Below are positions 23,142 to 32,543 of a stretch of 52,384 nucleotides of DNA, piece after piece. The first letter of the stretch is position 1; the number at the start of each line of letters is the position of its first letter. The notes beneath the pieces were generated by a model. That model saw only the letters and a program-made list of their open reading frames with translations, was not told where the DNA came from and did no database searches. Both the position numbers and the translations under genes were made by a program. The DNA comes from Acidimicrobiaceae bacterium (GTDB taxonomy: Bacteria > Actinomycetota > Acidimicrobiia > Acidimicrobiales > RAAP-2). The DNA lies in contig CANFJV010000004.1 of the NCBI GenBank assembly GCA_947447225.1, positions 1 through 52,384 on the forward strand, in the 5' to 3' direction.

Positions 23142-23162
23142 GCGCCCCTGGCAAGGGGGCGC
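23142..23162 (+). terminator. GC-rich hairpin without U-tract
   Basis: GCGCCCC (23142-23148) and GGGGCGC (23156-23162) form a perfect 7-bp stem with a 7-nt loop, between the LppX-like gene and the MFS gene. No T-run follows. The surrounding 186 bp (23020-23205) hold no credible gene. Confidence 0.35.
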
Positions 23163-23205
23163 ACATCGCACACCTAGATGGCAATCGTCACCTACATTGG
23201 CCGAG

Positions 23206-24531
23206 GTGCAAACCGTGACGATGTGGGCGAAGATTCGACGTCAATTCGCCACTGCTCTCGCCGATTTGTTCGACCAGTCGCGCCCGTTTGGCCGGTTAGC
23301 CCTCGTGCAAGTTCTCATGATCATGGGGGATACCCTGGTCACCATTTCGCTTGCGGGATCACTGTTTTTTTCCATCAGTCCTCAAGCAGCGAAGAGCAAT
23401 GTCTTGCTGTATCTCGCGATCACGATTGCGCCCTTTGCGGTGGTTTCGCCCCTCCTTGGGCCACTCATTGACCGTGGTCAAGGGGCAAGGCGGGCCATGG
23501 TGGTCTTTTCGGCGCTAGGGCGGGCGCTTGTGTGTCCACTCATGGCGCTCAATCTTGATTCGCTGTACCTGTTCCCGGCAGCGTTTGTCATTCTCATCTT
23601 GTCCAAGGTCTACGGCGTGACGAAGGGAGCACTTGTTCCTGAGATGGCCGCCCATGAGGCTCTTGCCCGTGGCCACGAGGTTGATGACCTTGATGATGCA
23701 GATGGCTATGCCGAGTGGAACGCAAAGTTGGTCCTGCTCGGGACCGTTGCGGGGTTTGTGGCGTCCATACCTGGAGTGCTGGTGCTCAAGGTCATTGGTG
23801 CGCCAGCGGTGCTTTATCTCGATGCGGTGGTTTTCACGCTGTCTGCCATTGCGGCATTTCGTCTACCGTCAATGAAAAAGCGAGCCCGGGGCGCTGCTCC
23901 TCGAACCTCAACGCAAAATCGCCACCTTGCCACCTTGCAGCCGGTTGCTCATCCGGAAGTGACCGCAGCACTCACGGTGAACGCGCTGCTTCGAGGCATC
24001 GCGGGGTTCTTTGTGTTCCTTATTGCATTTGGTCTGCGTCGAATTCACGCACCGTTGTTTTGGTATGGGTTGGTGCTTGGGATGAGTGGACTTGGCGCCA
24101 TGGTGGGACTCGTCATCATTGCTCGCATTCGACGGCGGCTTACCGAACAGAACATCATTGTGCTTGCTGGTCTACTGATCTGTAGTGCAGGTGTTCTTGC
24201 GGCTTGGGCGGACTCGGTGTGGATTCAGACGATCTTGGCGTTTGTTATTGGCGTCGGAGGTTCACTGGCGCAACCGTCGTTTGACGCAATGGCGCAGCGA
24301 TTTGTTCCAGTTGAGGTCCAAGGCAGAGCCTTCGCTCGATTCGCCACCCGTCAACAACTGGTGTGGGTGGTTGGAGCACTGCTGGCCGTCGTCATCCCGC
24401 TCACCTTGAAAGAGGGCGATGTAGCCGTTGCCGCAGTGGCAGGGGCTTCTGTCATTGGCTACAGCATCAGCCGCCTCCTGATGCGCAACAAAGCTCTTCC
24501 TCGAGCGGTGCAACACCATGAACGCGACTGA
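23206..24531 (+). CDS. Major facilitator superfamily transporter
   Basis: About 441 residues with 12 predicted membrane helices. The start is uncertain: TTG 23197, GTG 23206 (TACATT box 7 nt upstream), GTG 23215 (GAGG 8 nt upstream) and ATG 23221 are all in frame. I chose 23206 because the spacing fits the leaderless pattern of this region. The loop after helix 2 has Gly-Pro-Leu-Ile-Asp-Arg-Gly-Gln-Gly-Ala-Arg-Arg, an MFS motif-A-like sequence. The C-terminal half repeats the layout, with a central polar loop near residue 230. It looks like an exporter of the MFS_3/NreB type. The substrate is unknown. It converges on pckG with a 12-bp gap. Confidence 0.85.
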   Translation: MQTVTMWAKIRRQFATALADLFDQSRPFGRLALVQVLMIMGDTLVTISLAGSLFFSISPQAAKSNVLLYLAITIAPFAVVSPLLGPLIDRGQGARRAMVVFSALGRALVCPLMALNLDSLYLFPAAFVILILSKVYGVTKGALVPEMAAHEALARGHEVDDLDDADGYAEWNAKLVLLGTVAGFVASIPGVLVLKVIGAPAVLYLDAVVFTLSAIAAFRLPSMKKRARGAAPRTSTQNRHLATLQPVAHPEVTAALTVNALLRGIAGFFVFLIAFGLRRIHAPLFWYGLVLGMSGLGAMVGLVIIARIRRRLTEQNIIVLAGLLICSAGVLAAWADSVWIQTILAFVIGVGGSLAQPSFDAMAQRFVPVEVQGRAFARFATRQQLVWVVGALLAVVIPLTLKEGDVAVAAVAGASVIGYSISRLLMRNKALPRAVQHHERD

Positions 24532-24543
24532 TGCCGCCAACGT

Positions 24544-26334
24544 CTAGCTGAAGCGACGCTCGAGGTCGTCAACTGCCCCAACGAGTGCTGCAGGAATGCG
24601 ATCGCCGAACTGGGCAAAGTGCTCGCGAATGAGCGGAACTTCTGCCCGCCAGTCATCAGCGTTCACTGCCAAGAGCGTGTCCATGTCTTGGCTTGTGACG
24701 TTCAGGCCATCGACATTGATCGCGTCTTTGGTTGGGACGTAACCAATCGGGGTCTCAATGGCGTCGCCTTCACCAATCACGCGCTTAAACACCCACTCGA
24801 GCACACGGCTGTTGTCGCCGTAGCCTGGCCAAAGCCATTTGCCGTTGTCATCTTTGCGGAACCAGTTGACGTAGAAGATCTTTGGCAGCTTTGTGGCATC
24901 ACCCTTGGCACCGACGTTCAGCCAGTGCTGGAAGTAGTCGGCCATGTTGTAGCCACAGAAGGGCAACATGGCGAAGGGGTCACGACGAAGGTTGCCAACC
25001 GCGCCAGCAGCAGCAGCGGTCGTCTCTGAGGCCATGATCGAGCCCAAGAACACACCGTGATCCCAGTTGAAGCTTTCAAACACGAGCGGGACGACGGACG
25101 CACGACGGCCACCGAACAAGATCGCGGAGATTGGAACACCCTGTGGGTCTTCCCACTCAGGAGCAATTGCTGGGTCTTGAGCTGCAGGTGTTGTAAAGCG
25201 TGCATTTGGGTGAGCAGCAGGAGCACTCGAGGCTGGGTCGTAGGCGTTGCCCTTCCAGTCGGTCATGCCGGCAGGAACTTCGTCGCTCATGCCTTCCCAC
25301 CAGACGTCGCCATCTGCGGTGAGGGCAGTGTTCGTGAAAATGGCGTTCGCTTCAACCGAGAACATGGCGTTCGGGTTGGTGGCCATGTTGGTGCCAGGAG
25401 CCACCCCAAAGAACCCAGCTTCTGGGTTGATGGCGTAGAGCTGGCCGTCTGGCCCGTACTTCATCCAGCAGATGTCGTCACCAACGGTCTCAACCTTCCA
25501 GTCAGGAAGGGTTGGGATCAACATGGCCAAGTTGGTCTTGCCACATGCACTTGGGAAGGCGGCGCTGACGTACTTGGTGTCGCCAGCTGGGCTCGTGAGC
25601 TTCAAGATCAGCATGTGCTCGGCCAGCCAACCCTCGTCACGTGCCATCACGCTTGCGATGCGAAGGGCAAAGCACTTCTTGCCAAGCAGTGCGTTGCCGC
25701 CGTAGCCAGAGCCGTACGAGATGATCTCGCGGGTTTCTGGGAAGTGGACGATGTACTTGTTCTCCGCGTCGCAGGGCCACGCAACATCAGCTTGTCCGGC
25801 CTCGAGTGGAGCGCCAACCGAGTGCAGGCAAGGGACAAAGTCACCGTTGTCGCCAAGTTGGGCCAACGCACCAGCACCCATGCGGGTCATGATGCGCATG
25901 TTGACCACGACGTAGGGGGAGTCGGTGAGTTCAACGCCGATGTGCGAGATGGGTGAGCCAAGTGGGCCCATGGAGAACGGCACGACATACATCGTGCGTC
26001 CGCGCATGCAGCCGTCGAAGAGTTCGTTCAAGACTCCACGCATCTCTTGTGGGTCTCGCCAGTTGTTGTTGGGGCCTGCGTCAACTGCATTGGTTGAGCA
26101 GATGTAGGTGCGGTCTTCAACACGAGCCACGTCGCCTGGGTCTGAGTGCGCCCAGTAGCTGTTCGGGCGCTTGGCGTCTGAGAGCTTGGTAAAGGTGCCG
26201 CCGTCGACAAGGAGTTGGCACATCGCGTCGTACTCGTCAGCCGAGCCATCACACCAAACGACCTGGTCGGGCTTTGTGAGTGTGGCAACTTCGTCAACCC
26301 ACGCGAGGAGTCGCGCGTTCTTGGTGGGAGCCAT
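24544..26334 (-). CDS. pckG: Phosphoenolpyruvate carboxykinase (GTP)
   Basis: 596 residues, normal for the GTP-dependent family. The kinase P-loop is [12 protein letters not shown] with its reactive Cys. Other family motifs are [12 protein letters not shown], Gly-Asp-Asp-Ile-Cys-Trp-Met, and Asn-Trp-Phe-Arg-Lys-Asp with the nearby nucleotide site. It converts oxaloacetate and GTP to PEP, CO2 and GDP at the entry of gluconeogenesis. The start ATG is preceded by a strong AGGAGG 11-12 nt upstream, so this gene uses a leadered mRNA. Confidence 0.97.
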   Translation of the reverse strand: MAPTKNARLLAWVDEVATLTKPDQVVWCDGSADEYDAMCQLLVDGGTFTKLSDAKRPNSYWAHSDPGDVARVEDRTYICSTNAVDAGPNNNWRDPQEMRGVLNELFDGCMRGRTMYVVPFSMGPLGSPISHIGVELTDSPYVVVNMRIMTRMGAGALAQLGDNGDFVPCLHSVGAPLEAGQADVAWPCDAENKYIVHFPETREIISYGSGYGGNALLGKKCFALRIASVMARDEGWLAEHMLILKLTSPAGDTKYVSAAFPSACGKTNLAMLIPTLPDWKVETVGDDICWMKYGPDGQLYAINPEAGFFGVAPGTNMATNPNAMFSVEANAIFTNTALTADGDVWWEGMSDEVPAGMTDWKGNAYDPASSAPAAHPNARFTTPAAQDPAIAPEWEDPQGVPISAILFGGRRASVVPLVFESFNWDHGVFLGSIMASETTAAAAGAVGNLRRDPFAMLPFCGYNMADYFQHWLNVGAKGDATKLPKIFYVNWFRKDDNGKWLWPGYGDNSRVLEWVFKRVIGEGDAIETPIGYVPTKDAINVDGLNVTSQDMDTLLAVNADDWRAEVPLIREHFAQFGDRIPAALVGAVDDLERRFS

Positions 26335-26345
26335 GATGGGGGAGT

Positions 26346-26384
26346 CCTCCTAAGGGGGTACTGATGATTGGTCTTGCCATGTTA
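26346..26384 (-). promoter_or_regulatory. pckG -10 element TAACAT and Shine-Dalgarno AGGAGG
   Basis: Minus-strand TAACAT at 26384-26379 would start a leader of about 38 nt that includes TAGGAGG (complement of 26346-26352). This is a leadered contrast to the leaderless genes nearby. Confidence 0.4.
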
Positions 26385-26432
26385 GGCAGTTCGCGAGCGG
26401 TTCATGTTCGCTTGACAAAAGAAGGAGTCATT

Positions 26433-27356
26433 GTGACAGAAGACGAGGTCCTTGCCGCCTTTGCCAAATCAGTCACCGCCGCAGGCCTTGGGGGAGGAAG
26501 TGACACCCAAGGCATTGGCGATGACGCAGCGGTTGTGCCTATTTCTGACTCCCTTGTGACGTCGGTTGATGTCGTGGTGGAAGGTGTCCATGGTGACTTT
26601 TCCTTCAGTTCACTAAAGGATTTCGGCTGGCGGGCCGTCGGGGCGGCACTATCTGATCTCGCGGCAATGGGAGTGCTGCCCGTTGGACTGCTGTCAAGCG
26701 TGGTGACGCCATCACTCGATCGATTTGAAGAACTTGGCGCAGGGATTTTGGCGGCCGCAACGGCATACTCGTGCCCCATTCTCGGCGGCGACCTAAGCGG
26801 TGGGCCCGTGTGGTCGGTGTCGATCACCGTTCTTGGCGAGACGGGCGGAAGACCCGTTGTTCATCGAAGCGGTGCGAGGCCTGGCGACCACCTTGTCCTC
26901 ACCGGTCCACTTGGTGCAGCTGCTCGTGGGCTCGAGCTGTTACAACGAGGAGTGACGCGACACGACGCTCCTGCTGACGACGCGACGGCAATTGAGCGCC
27001 ACCTTCGTCCGATACCTCGACTCGATGCTGGTGTGGCGGCGCGTCGAGCAGGAGTTCATGCCATGTGCGATGTCTCTGACGGCCTTGGCATTGACCTTGA
27101 CCGGTTGATGCATGCGTCAGGTACTGGTGTTGCACTTGAGGACGTGCCGGTGTTTCCCGGAGCAACCGAGGAGCAAGCCGTTGGAGGTGGAGACGATTAC
27201 GAGTTGCTCATCGCCACTGATGACCTCGAAACACTGCGAGATGAATTTGCCCGTGCAGGTGTGGCGGAACCAATCGTGATTGGCCAGGTTGTGCAAGACG
27301 CCTCAATAAGGACGTTTCGTGGAACGCACATCATCGCCTCCGGATGGAGGCATTGA
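26433..27356 (+). CDS. thiL: Thiamine-monophosphate kinase
   Basis: 307 residues from GTG 26433. The longer ATG at 26364 is rejected because AAGGAG sits 6 nt before the GTG and the first 23 extra residues have no family counterpart. Family motifs include Gly-Asp-Asp-Ala-Ala-Val-Val near the N-terminus, Asp-Leu-Ala-Ala-Met-Gly, Gly-Gly-Asp-Leu-Ser-Gly-Gly, Cys-Asp-Val-Ser-Asp-Gly-Leu-Gly-Ile-Asp-Leu and Gly-Gly-Gly-Asp-Asp-Tyr-Glu-Leu-Leu. It phosphorylates thiamine monophosphate with ATP to give TPP. No other thiamine gene or TPP riboswitch is visible here. Confidence 0.94.
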   Translation: MTEDEVLAAFAKSVTAAGLGGGSDTQGIGDDAAVVPISDSLVTSVDVVVEGVHGDFSFSSLKDFGWRAVGAALSDLAAMGVLPVGLLSSVVTPSLDRFEELGAGILAAATAYSCPILGGDLSGGPVWSVSITVLGETGGRPVVHRSGARPGDHLVLTGPLGAAARGLELLQRGVTRHDAPADDATAIERHLRPIPRLDAGVAARRAGVHAMCDVSDGLGIDLDRLMHASGTGVALEDVPVFPGATEEQAVGGGDDYELLIATDDLETLRDEFARAGVAEPIVIGQVVQDASIRTFRGTHIIASGWRH

Positions 27357-27375
27357 CCTCGAGTTAGTTCGAGGT
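27356..27375 (+). terminator. Bidirectional terminator-like hairpin between thiL and rpmB
   Basis: ACCTCGA (27356-27362) and TCGAGGT (27369-27375) form a perfect 7-bp stem with a 6-nt loop, lying across the 7-bp gap between the convergent genes and into the last codons of rpmB. Confidence 0.4.
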
Positions 27376-27579
27376 GGGGATGACGCGGCGAGCAGGCTTC
27401 GTGATCTTGCCGGCTCGAATGCACGAGGTGCAGGCGTTAATGCGCTTCGGTGCACCACCGACCATGGCACGAACCTTTTGGATATTTGGATTCCAACGAC
27501 GGTTGGTGCGGACGTGGGAGTGACTCAGGCTCTTGCCGAACGAGGGCTTCTTGCCGCAAAGATCGCAAACTGACGCCAT
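27364..27579 (-). CDS. rpmB: 50S ribosomal protein L28 (zinc-ribbon form)
   Basis: 71 residues. The start ATG has AAGGAG 7 nt upstream on the minus strand. The sequence opens with Cys5-xx-Cys8 and has Cys50-xx-Cys53, the four ligands of the C+ zinc-binding L28 form. The core [14 protein letters not shown] is typical of L28. It belongs to the large ribosomal subunit. It is divergent from fakA. Confidence 0.96.
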   Translation of the reverse strand: MASVCDLCGKKPSFGKSLSHSHVRTNRRWNPNIQKVRAMVGGAPKRINACTSCIRAGKITKPARRVIPTSN

Positions 27580-27652
27580 GATGTTTCTCCTTCTCGAGGT
27601 ACGAATGGGGGACGCTCGGACGATCGTGCCCGCCGTTCAACCGTTCAAAGGT

Positions 27653-27658
27653 TAGCAT
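27653..27658 (+). promoter_or_regulatory. -10 element TAGCAT upstream of fakA
   Basis: TAGCAT ends 8 nt before the fakA ATG at 27667, which leaves no room for a Shine-Dalgarno and suggests a leaderless or nearly leaderless transcript. Confidence 0.4.
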
Positions 27659-27666
27659 CGCTTCCA

Positions 27667-29322
27667 ATGCCGCCCTACGAGTCACTCGACGCCCCCAATG
27701 TTTTGAAGGTCATGGTCACCTATCGCGACCTTCTTCGATCCCATCAAGAGGTGGTGAATCGCCTCAATGTCTATCCCGTCCCCGACGGTGATACCGGCAC
27801 AAATATGGCACTCACCTTGGAGTCAGTCGCCAAGGAACTCCTTGAACTTGCTGGTGACCCTTCAATGGAAGTGGTCTGCAAAGCCATCAGTCACGCCTCG
27901 CTGATGGGTGCAAGAGGCAACTCGGGCGTCATCTTGTCGCAGTTGCTTCGAGGTTTCACTGAGCGATTCAGTGGTGTCGCAGGCATCGACGCGGCCACCT
28001 TGGCTGGCGCCTTAGTGCACGCGGACAAACTCGCTCGCCAAGCGGTCGTGCGTCCAGTCGAAGGAACCATTCTCTCGGTGGCGAAAGCGGCTGGCGAAGG
28101 AGCGCAGCATGCGCTCGATGCCGGAGGTTCTTTACTCGCGGTTGCCGAAGCTGCTCGTGCGTCGGCCCAAATTGCGCTCGACTACACCCCAGAACAACTC
28201 CCGCAGTTGAAACAAGCTGGAGTCGTTGACTCGGGCGGCACGGGGTATCTGCTGTTCTTTGACGCATTGTTGAATGGACTTGATGGGCGCGACCTTCCCG
28301 AGGCGCCACCGCTCGAGGGTATTCCCCTCACCACACTCCACGACATGGGCGAACATCACGGCGAAGGTGGCGGCATTGCCGATCTTCGTTATGAGGTCAT
28401 GTATCTCTTGGAAGCCAAGGATGAGAAAATCCCCGCTTTTAAAGAAGTGTGGGCAGGAATTGGTGATTCCATTGTTGTGGTTGGTGGCGATGGAATTTGG
28501 AACTGCCACATTCACACCGATGACATAGGTGCCTCAATCGAAGCCGCGATGGATGCCGGACGACCACGTCAGATTCGGGTAACGGACTTGATGGAGCAAG
28601 TGGTCGAAGAGCGCTGGGTGACGGAAAACGTTGCGGATGCAGCGCCTGAGGCAACTGGTCCGGCACCAATGACTGCGGTGGTGGCCGTCGTGTCCGGTGA
28701 TGGGGTTGGCAGAATCTTTAAGTCACTTGGCGTCGAACGCTTGGTCGTTGGCGGTCAGTCAATGAATCCCTCAACCGAAGAGCTTGTCCAAGCAGTCGAA
28801 GGACTTCGCAGCGACCACGTCGTGTTGCTGCCGAACAACAAGAACATTCGCCCCGTTGCCGAACGCGTCAATGAACTCACGACAAAAACGGTGTCCGTAG
28901 TTCCTACCTCCTCCATTGTCGAGGGCTTCGCTGCACTGTTGGCCTACGACCCAGGGGCAACGGCGGAAGAAAATCAACAGGCCATGGCTCAAAGTGCAGC
29001 AGGAGTCATTGCTGCCGAAGTCACCCAAGCGGTGCGCGACACGACCGTCGATGCAGGAGCCGTCAGTGTCGGCGACTGGATTGGTCTCAGCCGCGAAGGC
29101 ATCTTGGCGATTGCCGCGACCTTGCCAGAAGCGGCATGCCGATTACTCGAACTCCTCGTTACCGAAGATCACGATCTCGTCACCATTATTGAAGGTGATG
29201 GGTCGTCGGCGGCGACAACTCGGCGTATTACTGAGTGGCTGAAGGCAGAACGTCCTCATGTCGAGACCGAAGTCCACCCTGGTGGCCAGCCGCTGTATCC
29301 ATATCTCTTCGGCATCGAGTGA
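27667..29322 (+). CDS. fakA: FakA-like fatty acid kinase / DAK2-domain protein
   Basis: 551 residues. The N-terminal DhaL (DAK2) domain has Val-Tyr-Pro-Val-Pro-Asp-Gly-Asp-Thr-Gly-Thr-Asn-Met around residues 36-48, the Mg-ADP-binding aspartates, then Gly-Ala-Arg-Gly-Asn-Ser-Gly-Val-Ile-Leu-Ser-Gln. A middle domain with Val-Asp-Ser-Gly-Gly-Thr-Gly-Tyr and the C-terminal DegV-like half follow. In Firmicutes the protein phosphorylates fatty acids held by FakB; no FakB gene is in this window. Its stop overlaps the recG GTG start by 3 bp in the GTGA arrangement, and recG follows in the same order as the yloV-recG pairs of many Gram-positives. Confidence 0.9.
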   Translation: MPPYESLDAPNVLKVMVTYRDLLRSHQEVVNRLNVYPVPDGDTGTNMALTLESVAKELLELAGDPSMEVVCKAISHASLMGARGNSGVILSQLLRGFTERFSGVAGIDAATLAGALVHADKLARQAVVRPVEGTILSVAKAAGEGAQHALDAGGSLLAVAEAARASAQIALDYTPEQLPQLKQAGVVDSGGTGYLLFFDALLNGLDGRDLPEAPPLEGIPLTTLHDMGEHHGEGGGIADLRYEVMYLLEAKDEKIPAFKEVWAGIGDSIVVVGGDGIWNCHIHTDDIGASIEAAMDAGRPRQIRVTDLMEQVVEERWVTENVADAAPEATGPAPMTAVVAVVSGDGVGRIFKSLGVERLVVGGQSMNPSTEELVQAVEGLRSDHVVLLPNNKNIRPVAERVNELTTKTVSVVPTSSIVEGFAALLAYDPGATAEENQQAMAQSAAGVIAAEVTQAVRDTTVDAGAVSVGDWIGLSREGILAIAATLPEAACRLLELLVTEDHDLVTIIEGDGSSAATTRRITEWLKAERPHVETEVHPGGQPLYPYLFGIE

Positions 29323-31502
29323 CCAGCGGCGCTGAAAAAGCGCCCGATGAGGGTGGTCGTCGCTTAAGGCAACTCGCCAGCCTTGAGGTGTCAGTGCTCA
29401 AGCGAGCGACGCCCAAAAAGTTGAGCGATCTCCAGGTCCTTGGCATTTTCTCGGTTCTCGATTTGCTGACGACCTATCCGCGTCGCTACCTCGACCGGAC
29501 GAGGAAACTCGAGGTCAGCAGTGCCGAGGTTGGCGATGAAGCAACATTTCTCGCAACGGTGAGAACTGCCAACACCAAAAGTCTCGGTGGTAAGCGATCG
29601 GTTGTTGAACTCACCGTGAACGATGGGTCAGGGTCACTCGCCGTGGTGTTTTTCAATCAACCGTGGCGAGTGAAGCAATTGGTTCCAGGCACGTTGGCAC
29701 TGTTCTTCGGCAAAGTTGGCGAGTTCCGAGGTATGCGTCAAGTCACCAATCCGGTTGTTGATGTTGTGGCGCACGATGGGGAAGAGGTTACCTCTGATCG
29801 CCTGCTCCGCTTCGTGCCGGTCTACCCCTCAAGTGCCAAAGTTCGTCTGACTTCCTACGACCTTGGCAACCTCATTGGCGAGGCGCTTCGACGGGCCGGC
29901 GACTTCGCTGATCCGTTGCCGGGTGAACTTCGCTCAGCACTTGCACTGCTTGATCGCACGAGTGCCATGGTCCAGATTCATCAACCAGCGAGCGAACATG
30001 AGGCTGAAGTTGCTCGACGACGCTTGGCCTTTGACGAGCTCCTTCGACTTCAACTCGCCCTTGGGCTTCGCCGCGCGGTCCTTGAACGCTCGGCTCGAGG
30101 ATTCACGCAAAGCCCAATTGTTCTTGACCAACAGATGAGCGATCCAACCGCACTGGTGAGCCAATTGCTGTCGACCTTGTCCTTTCCGCTTACCGGTGCA
30201 CAATTGCGTGTACTTGGTGAGATCAGCCGGGATTTGGAGCAGCCGCTTCCCATGCATCGCCTCCTGCAAGGAGATGTTGGATCGGGAAAAACCGTGGTTG
30301 CTTTGCTCGCCCTGTTGGCGGTGGCCGATGGTGACCGCCAAGGAGCGTTGATGGTGCCAACGGAAGTATTGGCCGAACAACATGCCCAGTCTCTTCGGCT
30401 ACTCGTCAGTGGACTCGTCCACCGAGATGGACGACCCTTTGGCCTCGAGTTGCTGACTGGAAGGACGCGAGCGGCAGAGCGTCGTCGTATTCTTGAAGGA
30501 CTCGCTTCAGGCACGGTCGATGTGGTGATTGGCACCCATGCTCTGTTGACTGGCGATGTGTTGTTTCGCGAACTTGGACTTGCCGTCATTGACGAACAAC
30601 ATCGCTTTGGCGTCGAGCAGCGTGCCGCACTCAAAGATCGTGGGGGAGAAGCTCGCGACCCTGACCTGCTGGTGATGACCGCAACCCCAATCCCTCGCAC
30701 TGCAGCGATGGTGCTTTTTGGTGACCTCGACGTGAGTGTCATTGACGAACTGCCGCCCGGTCGAACGCCGATCACGACCATTTGGGCACGTAGCGAGCTA
30801 GAAGAACAACAGGCGTGGGCGGCGGTGCGCAGCGCCGTTGCTCGAGGCGAGCAGGCCTATGTCGTGTGTCCGCTCGTCGATGGTTCTGATCGCGTGGCGG
30901 CGTCAGCTGCGACCGAAGTGGTGCAGAACCTGCAACAGATGCAGCTGGCCGGCTTGTCACTTGGACTGGTTCACGGGCAGATGAAAGTGGACGAACGTCG
31001 CCAAACAATGGAGGACTTCAGGCGCCGCGAGGTCGACGTCCTCGTTGCCACCACGGTGATTGAAGTTGGCATCGATGTACCAAATGCCACAGTCATGGTC
31101 ATTTTGGATGCGGCACATTTTGGCATTGCGCAACTCCATCAGCTTCGTGGACGAGTTGGCAGAGGTGCCCTTGCGTCAACGTGTTTTCTCCTCGGCGAAG
31201 CAAAGACCACTGAAGCAGTGACGAGACTCGAAGCAATGGAGTCAACGACGGACGGGTTTGCCTTGGCTGAAGTCGACCTGCAGTTGCGCGGCGAAGGAAC
31301 CATTCTTGGAGCACGTCAAAAAGGTACGAGCGATCTACGGCTGGCCTCACTGGCCACCGATGGCGATTTGTTGGTGTTGGCCCGAGATGTCGCCGAGCAA
31401 TTACTGAGCGATCACCCGTTTTTACGCGGCCTTGACGTGATGAGCGAAGAGTTGCGTCTTTTGCTTGATGAAGATGAAGCAGAGTTCCTCTTTAAGAGCT
31501 GA
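29319..31502 (+). CDS. recG: ATP-dependent DNA helicase RecG
   Basis: 727 residues from GTG 29319. The open frame extends to 29235, but that part lies inside fakA and does not resemble RecG. An N-terminal wedge/OB domain (about residues 40-200) with Tyr-Pro-Arg-Arg-Tyr-Leu-Asp precedes the helicase core. Motif I is Gly-Asp-Val-Gly-Ser-Gly-Lys-Thr near residue 320, motif II is Val-Ile-Asp-Glu-Gln-His-Arg-Phe-Gly-Val, motif III is Met-Thr-Ala-Thr-Pro-Ile-Pro-Arg-Thr, and motif VI is Gln-Leu-Arg-Gly-Arg-Val-Gly-Arg. It remodels stalled replication forks and branched DNA. Confidence 0.96.
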   Translation: MTSGAEKAPDEGGRRLRQLASLEVSVLKRATPKKLSDLQVLGIFSVLDLLTTYPRRYLDRTRKLEVSSAEVGDEATFLATVRTANTKSLGGKRSVVELTVNDGSGSLAVVFFNQPWRVKQLVPGTLALFFGKVGEFRGMRQVTNPVVDVVAHDGEEVTSDRLLRFVPVYPSSAKVRLTSYDLGNLIGEALRRAGDFADPLPGELRSALALLDRTSAMVQIHQPASEHEAEVARRRLAFDELLRLQLALGLRRAVLERSARGFTQSPIVLDQQMSDPTALVSQLLSTLSFPLTGAQLRVLGEISRDLEQPLPMHRLLQGDVGSGKTVVALLALLAVADGDRQGALMVPTEVLAEQHAQSLRLLVSGLVHRDGRPFGLELLTGRTRAAERRRILEGLASGTVDVVIGTHALLTGDVLFRELGLAVIDEQHRFGVEQRAALKDRGGEARDPDLLVMTATPIPRTAAMVLFGDLDVSVIDELPPGRTPITTIWARSELEEQQAWAAVRSAVARGEQAYVVCPLVDGSDRVAASAATEVVQNLQQMQLAGLSLGLVHGQMKVDERRQTMEDFRRREVDVLVATTVIEVGIDVPNATVMVILDAAHFGIAQLHQLRGRVGRGALASTCFLLGEAKTTEAVTRLEAMESTTDGFALAEVDLQLRGEGTILGARQKGTSDLRLASLATDGDLLVLARDVAEQLLSDHPFLRGLDVMSEELRLLLDEDEAEFLFKS

Positions 31503-31509
31503 CCATCAC

Positions 31510-31515
31510 TAGATT
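31510..31515 (+). promoter_or_regulatory. -10 element TAGATT, leaderless-type, for rsmD operon
   Basis: TAGATT, 6-nt spacer (GGCTCC), then ATG 31522. It suggests that rsmD-coaD and the following genes have their own transcript start after recG. Confidence 0.5.
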
Positions 31516-31521
31516 GGCTCC

Positions 31522-32055
31522 ATGCGGGTGATCAGTGGTTCAGCTCGGGGGCGCAACCTCAAAGCAGCAGTACCAAGCGGAGTTCGGCCAACATCAGACC
31601 GAGTGAAAGAGGCCATGTTTGCCATGGTGTTCTCTCGAGGCGGGGTGAACGGCTGGTCAGTTGTTGACTTGTTTTGTGGCACTGGGGGGCTCGGGATTGA
31701 GGCATTGTCTCGCGGCGCAGCATTTGTGACCTTCGTCGATGAGTCGGTGCGATCCATCAAAGCAACGGAAGAAAACCTGTTGGCGGTTGGCCTCGATCTC
31801 ACCGCCACGGCTCGATACCGATCGAGTCTGCCTGGCTGGAAGCCAGCCCAACTGGTCGATCTCGTCGTCTGTGACCCGCCCTATGACTTCACCGAGTGGG
31901 TGGCACTCCTCGATGGATTCCCTGCTGAGATGGCAGTTTGCGAGAGCGCAAAACCATTGCCCGAAATTCCTGGCTGGGAGACCGCCAAGGTGAACAGCTA
32001 CGGAACTACGCTCGTCACTGTGCTTGAACGTGACCGTGAAGTTGCCCCCTCGTGA
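31522..32055 (+). CDS. rsmD: 16S rRNA (guanine966-N2)-methyltransferase
   Basis: 177 residues. The N-terminus Met-Arg-Val-Ile-Ser-Gly-Ser-Ala-Arg-Gly-Arg is the family start. The SAM motif I is Asp-Leu-Phe-Cys-Gly-Thr-Gly-Gly-Leu-Gly-Ile-Glu. The catalytic motif IV is Cys-Asp-Pro-Pro-Tyr-Asp. It methylates G966 of 16S rRNA in the assembling small subunit. Its stop overlaps the coaD GTG start by 4 bp, the conserved rsmD-coaD pairing. Confidence 0.95.
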   Translation: MRVISGSARGRNLKAAVPSGVRPTSDRVKEAMFAMVFSRGGVNGWSVVDLFCGTGGLGIEALSRGAAFVTFVDESVRSIKATEENLLAVGLDLTATARYRSSLPGWKPAQLVDLVVCDPPYDFTEWVALLDGFPAEMAVCESAKPLPEIPGWETAKVNSYGTTLVTVLERDREVAPS

Positions 32056-32543
32056 AGACCGCCTTGTTTCCAGGATCGTTTGATCCCTTCCACAACGGCC
32101 ACCTAGAGGTGGTTGAAGTAGCGGCCAAGTTGTTCGACGAAGTCGTGGTTGCTGCAGTGCGAAACCCGCAAAAGTCGGCCAGTCTGTTTGATCTCGACGA
32201 GCGCAAAGAAATGCTGCTCGAAGCCACCAAGCACATTGGCTGTGTGCGGGTGGTGTCGGTATCGACTCTTGTCGTGACCGTTGCTCGTGACGTTGGTGCG
32301 ACAGCCATCGTGAAGGGTTTGCGAGCGGTTTCAGATTTTGAGAACGAGTTGCAAATGGCCCAAATGAATAGGTCGCTCTCAGGTGTTGAAACCGTGTTCA
32401 TTCCCACCTCGTCCACGCACTCGTTCATTGCCTCGAAGTTGCTCCGAGAAGTTGCCCGTTACGGCGGCGATGTCTCGGCATTTGTCCCGGCATCAGTGAA
32501 TACGGCGCTGCTCGAGAAGTTCAAGGAGGCCCCACATGACTGA
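32052..32543 (+). CDS. coaD: Phosphopantetheine adenylyltransferase
   Basis: 163 residues from GTG 32052. The nucleotidyltransferase motif Pro-Gly-Ser-Phe-Asp-Pro-Phe-His-Asn-Gly-His (T/HxGH type) is at residues 7-17. The C-terminal Ser-Ser-Thr-His-Ser-Phe-Ile-Ala-Ser-Lys-Leu matches the ISSSxVR region of the family. It joins ATP and 4'-phosphopantetheine to dephospho-CoA, the penultimate step of CoA synthesis. Overlaps both neighbours. Confidence 0.96.
   Translation: MKTALFPGSFDPFHNGHLEVVEVAAKLFDEVVVAAVRNPQKSASLFDLDERKEMLLEATKHIGCVRVVSVSTLVVTVARDVGATAIVKGLRAVSDFENELQMAQMNRSLSGVETVFIPTSSTHSFIASKLLREVARYGGDVSAFVPASVNTALLEKFKEAPHD

Noticed and set aside
26335-26432. TPP riboswitch in front of thiL
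   Set aside because: The 98-bp gap holds the pckG promoter and an SD, and no TPP-aptamer core such as CTGAGA was seen there.
29235-29318. Longer start for recG inside fakA
   Set aside because: The 28 extra codons do not look like RecG; GTG 29319 overlaps the fakA stop, the usual coupling.
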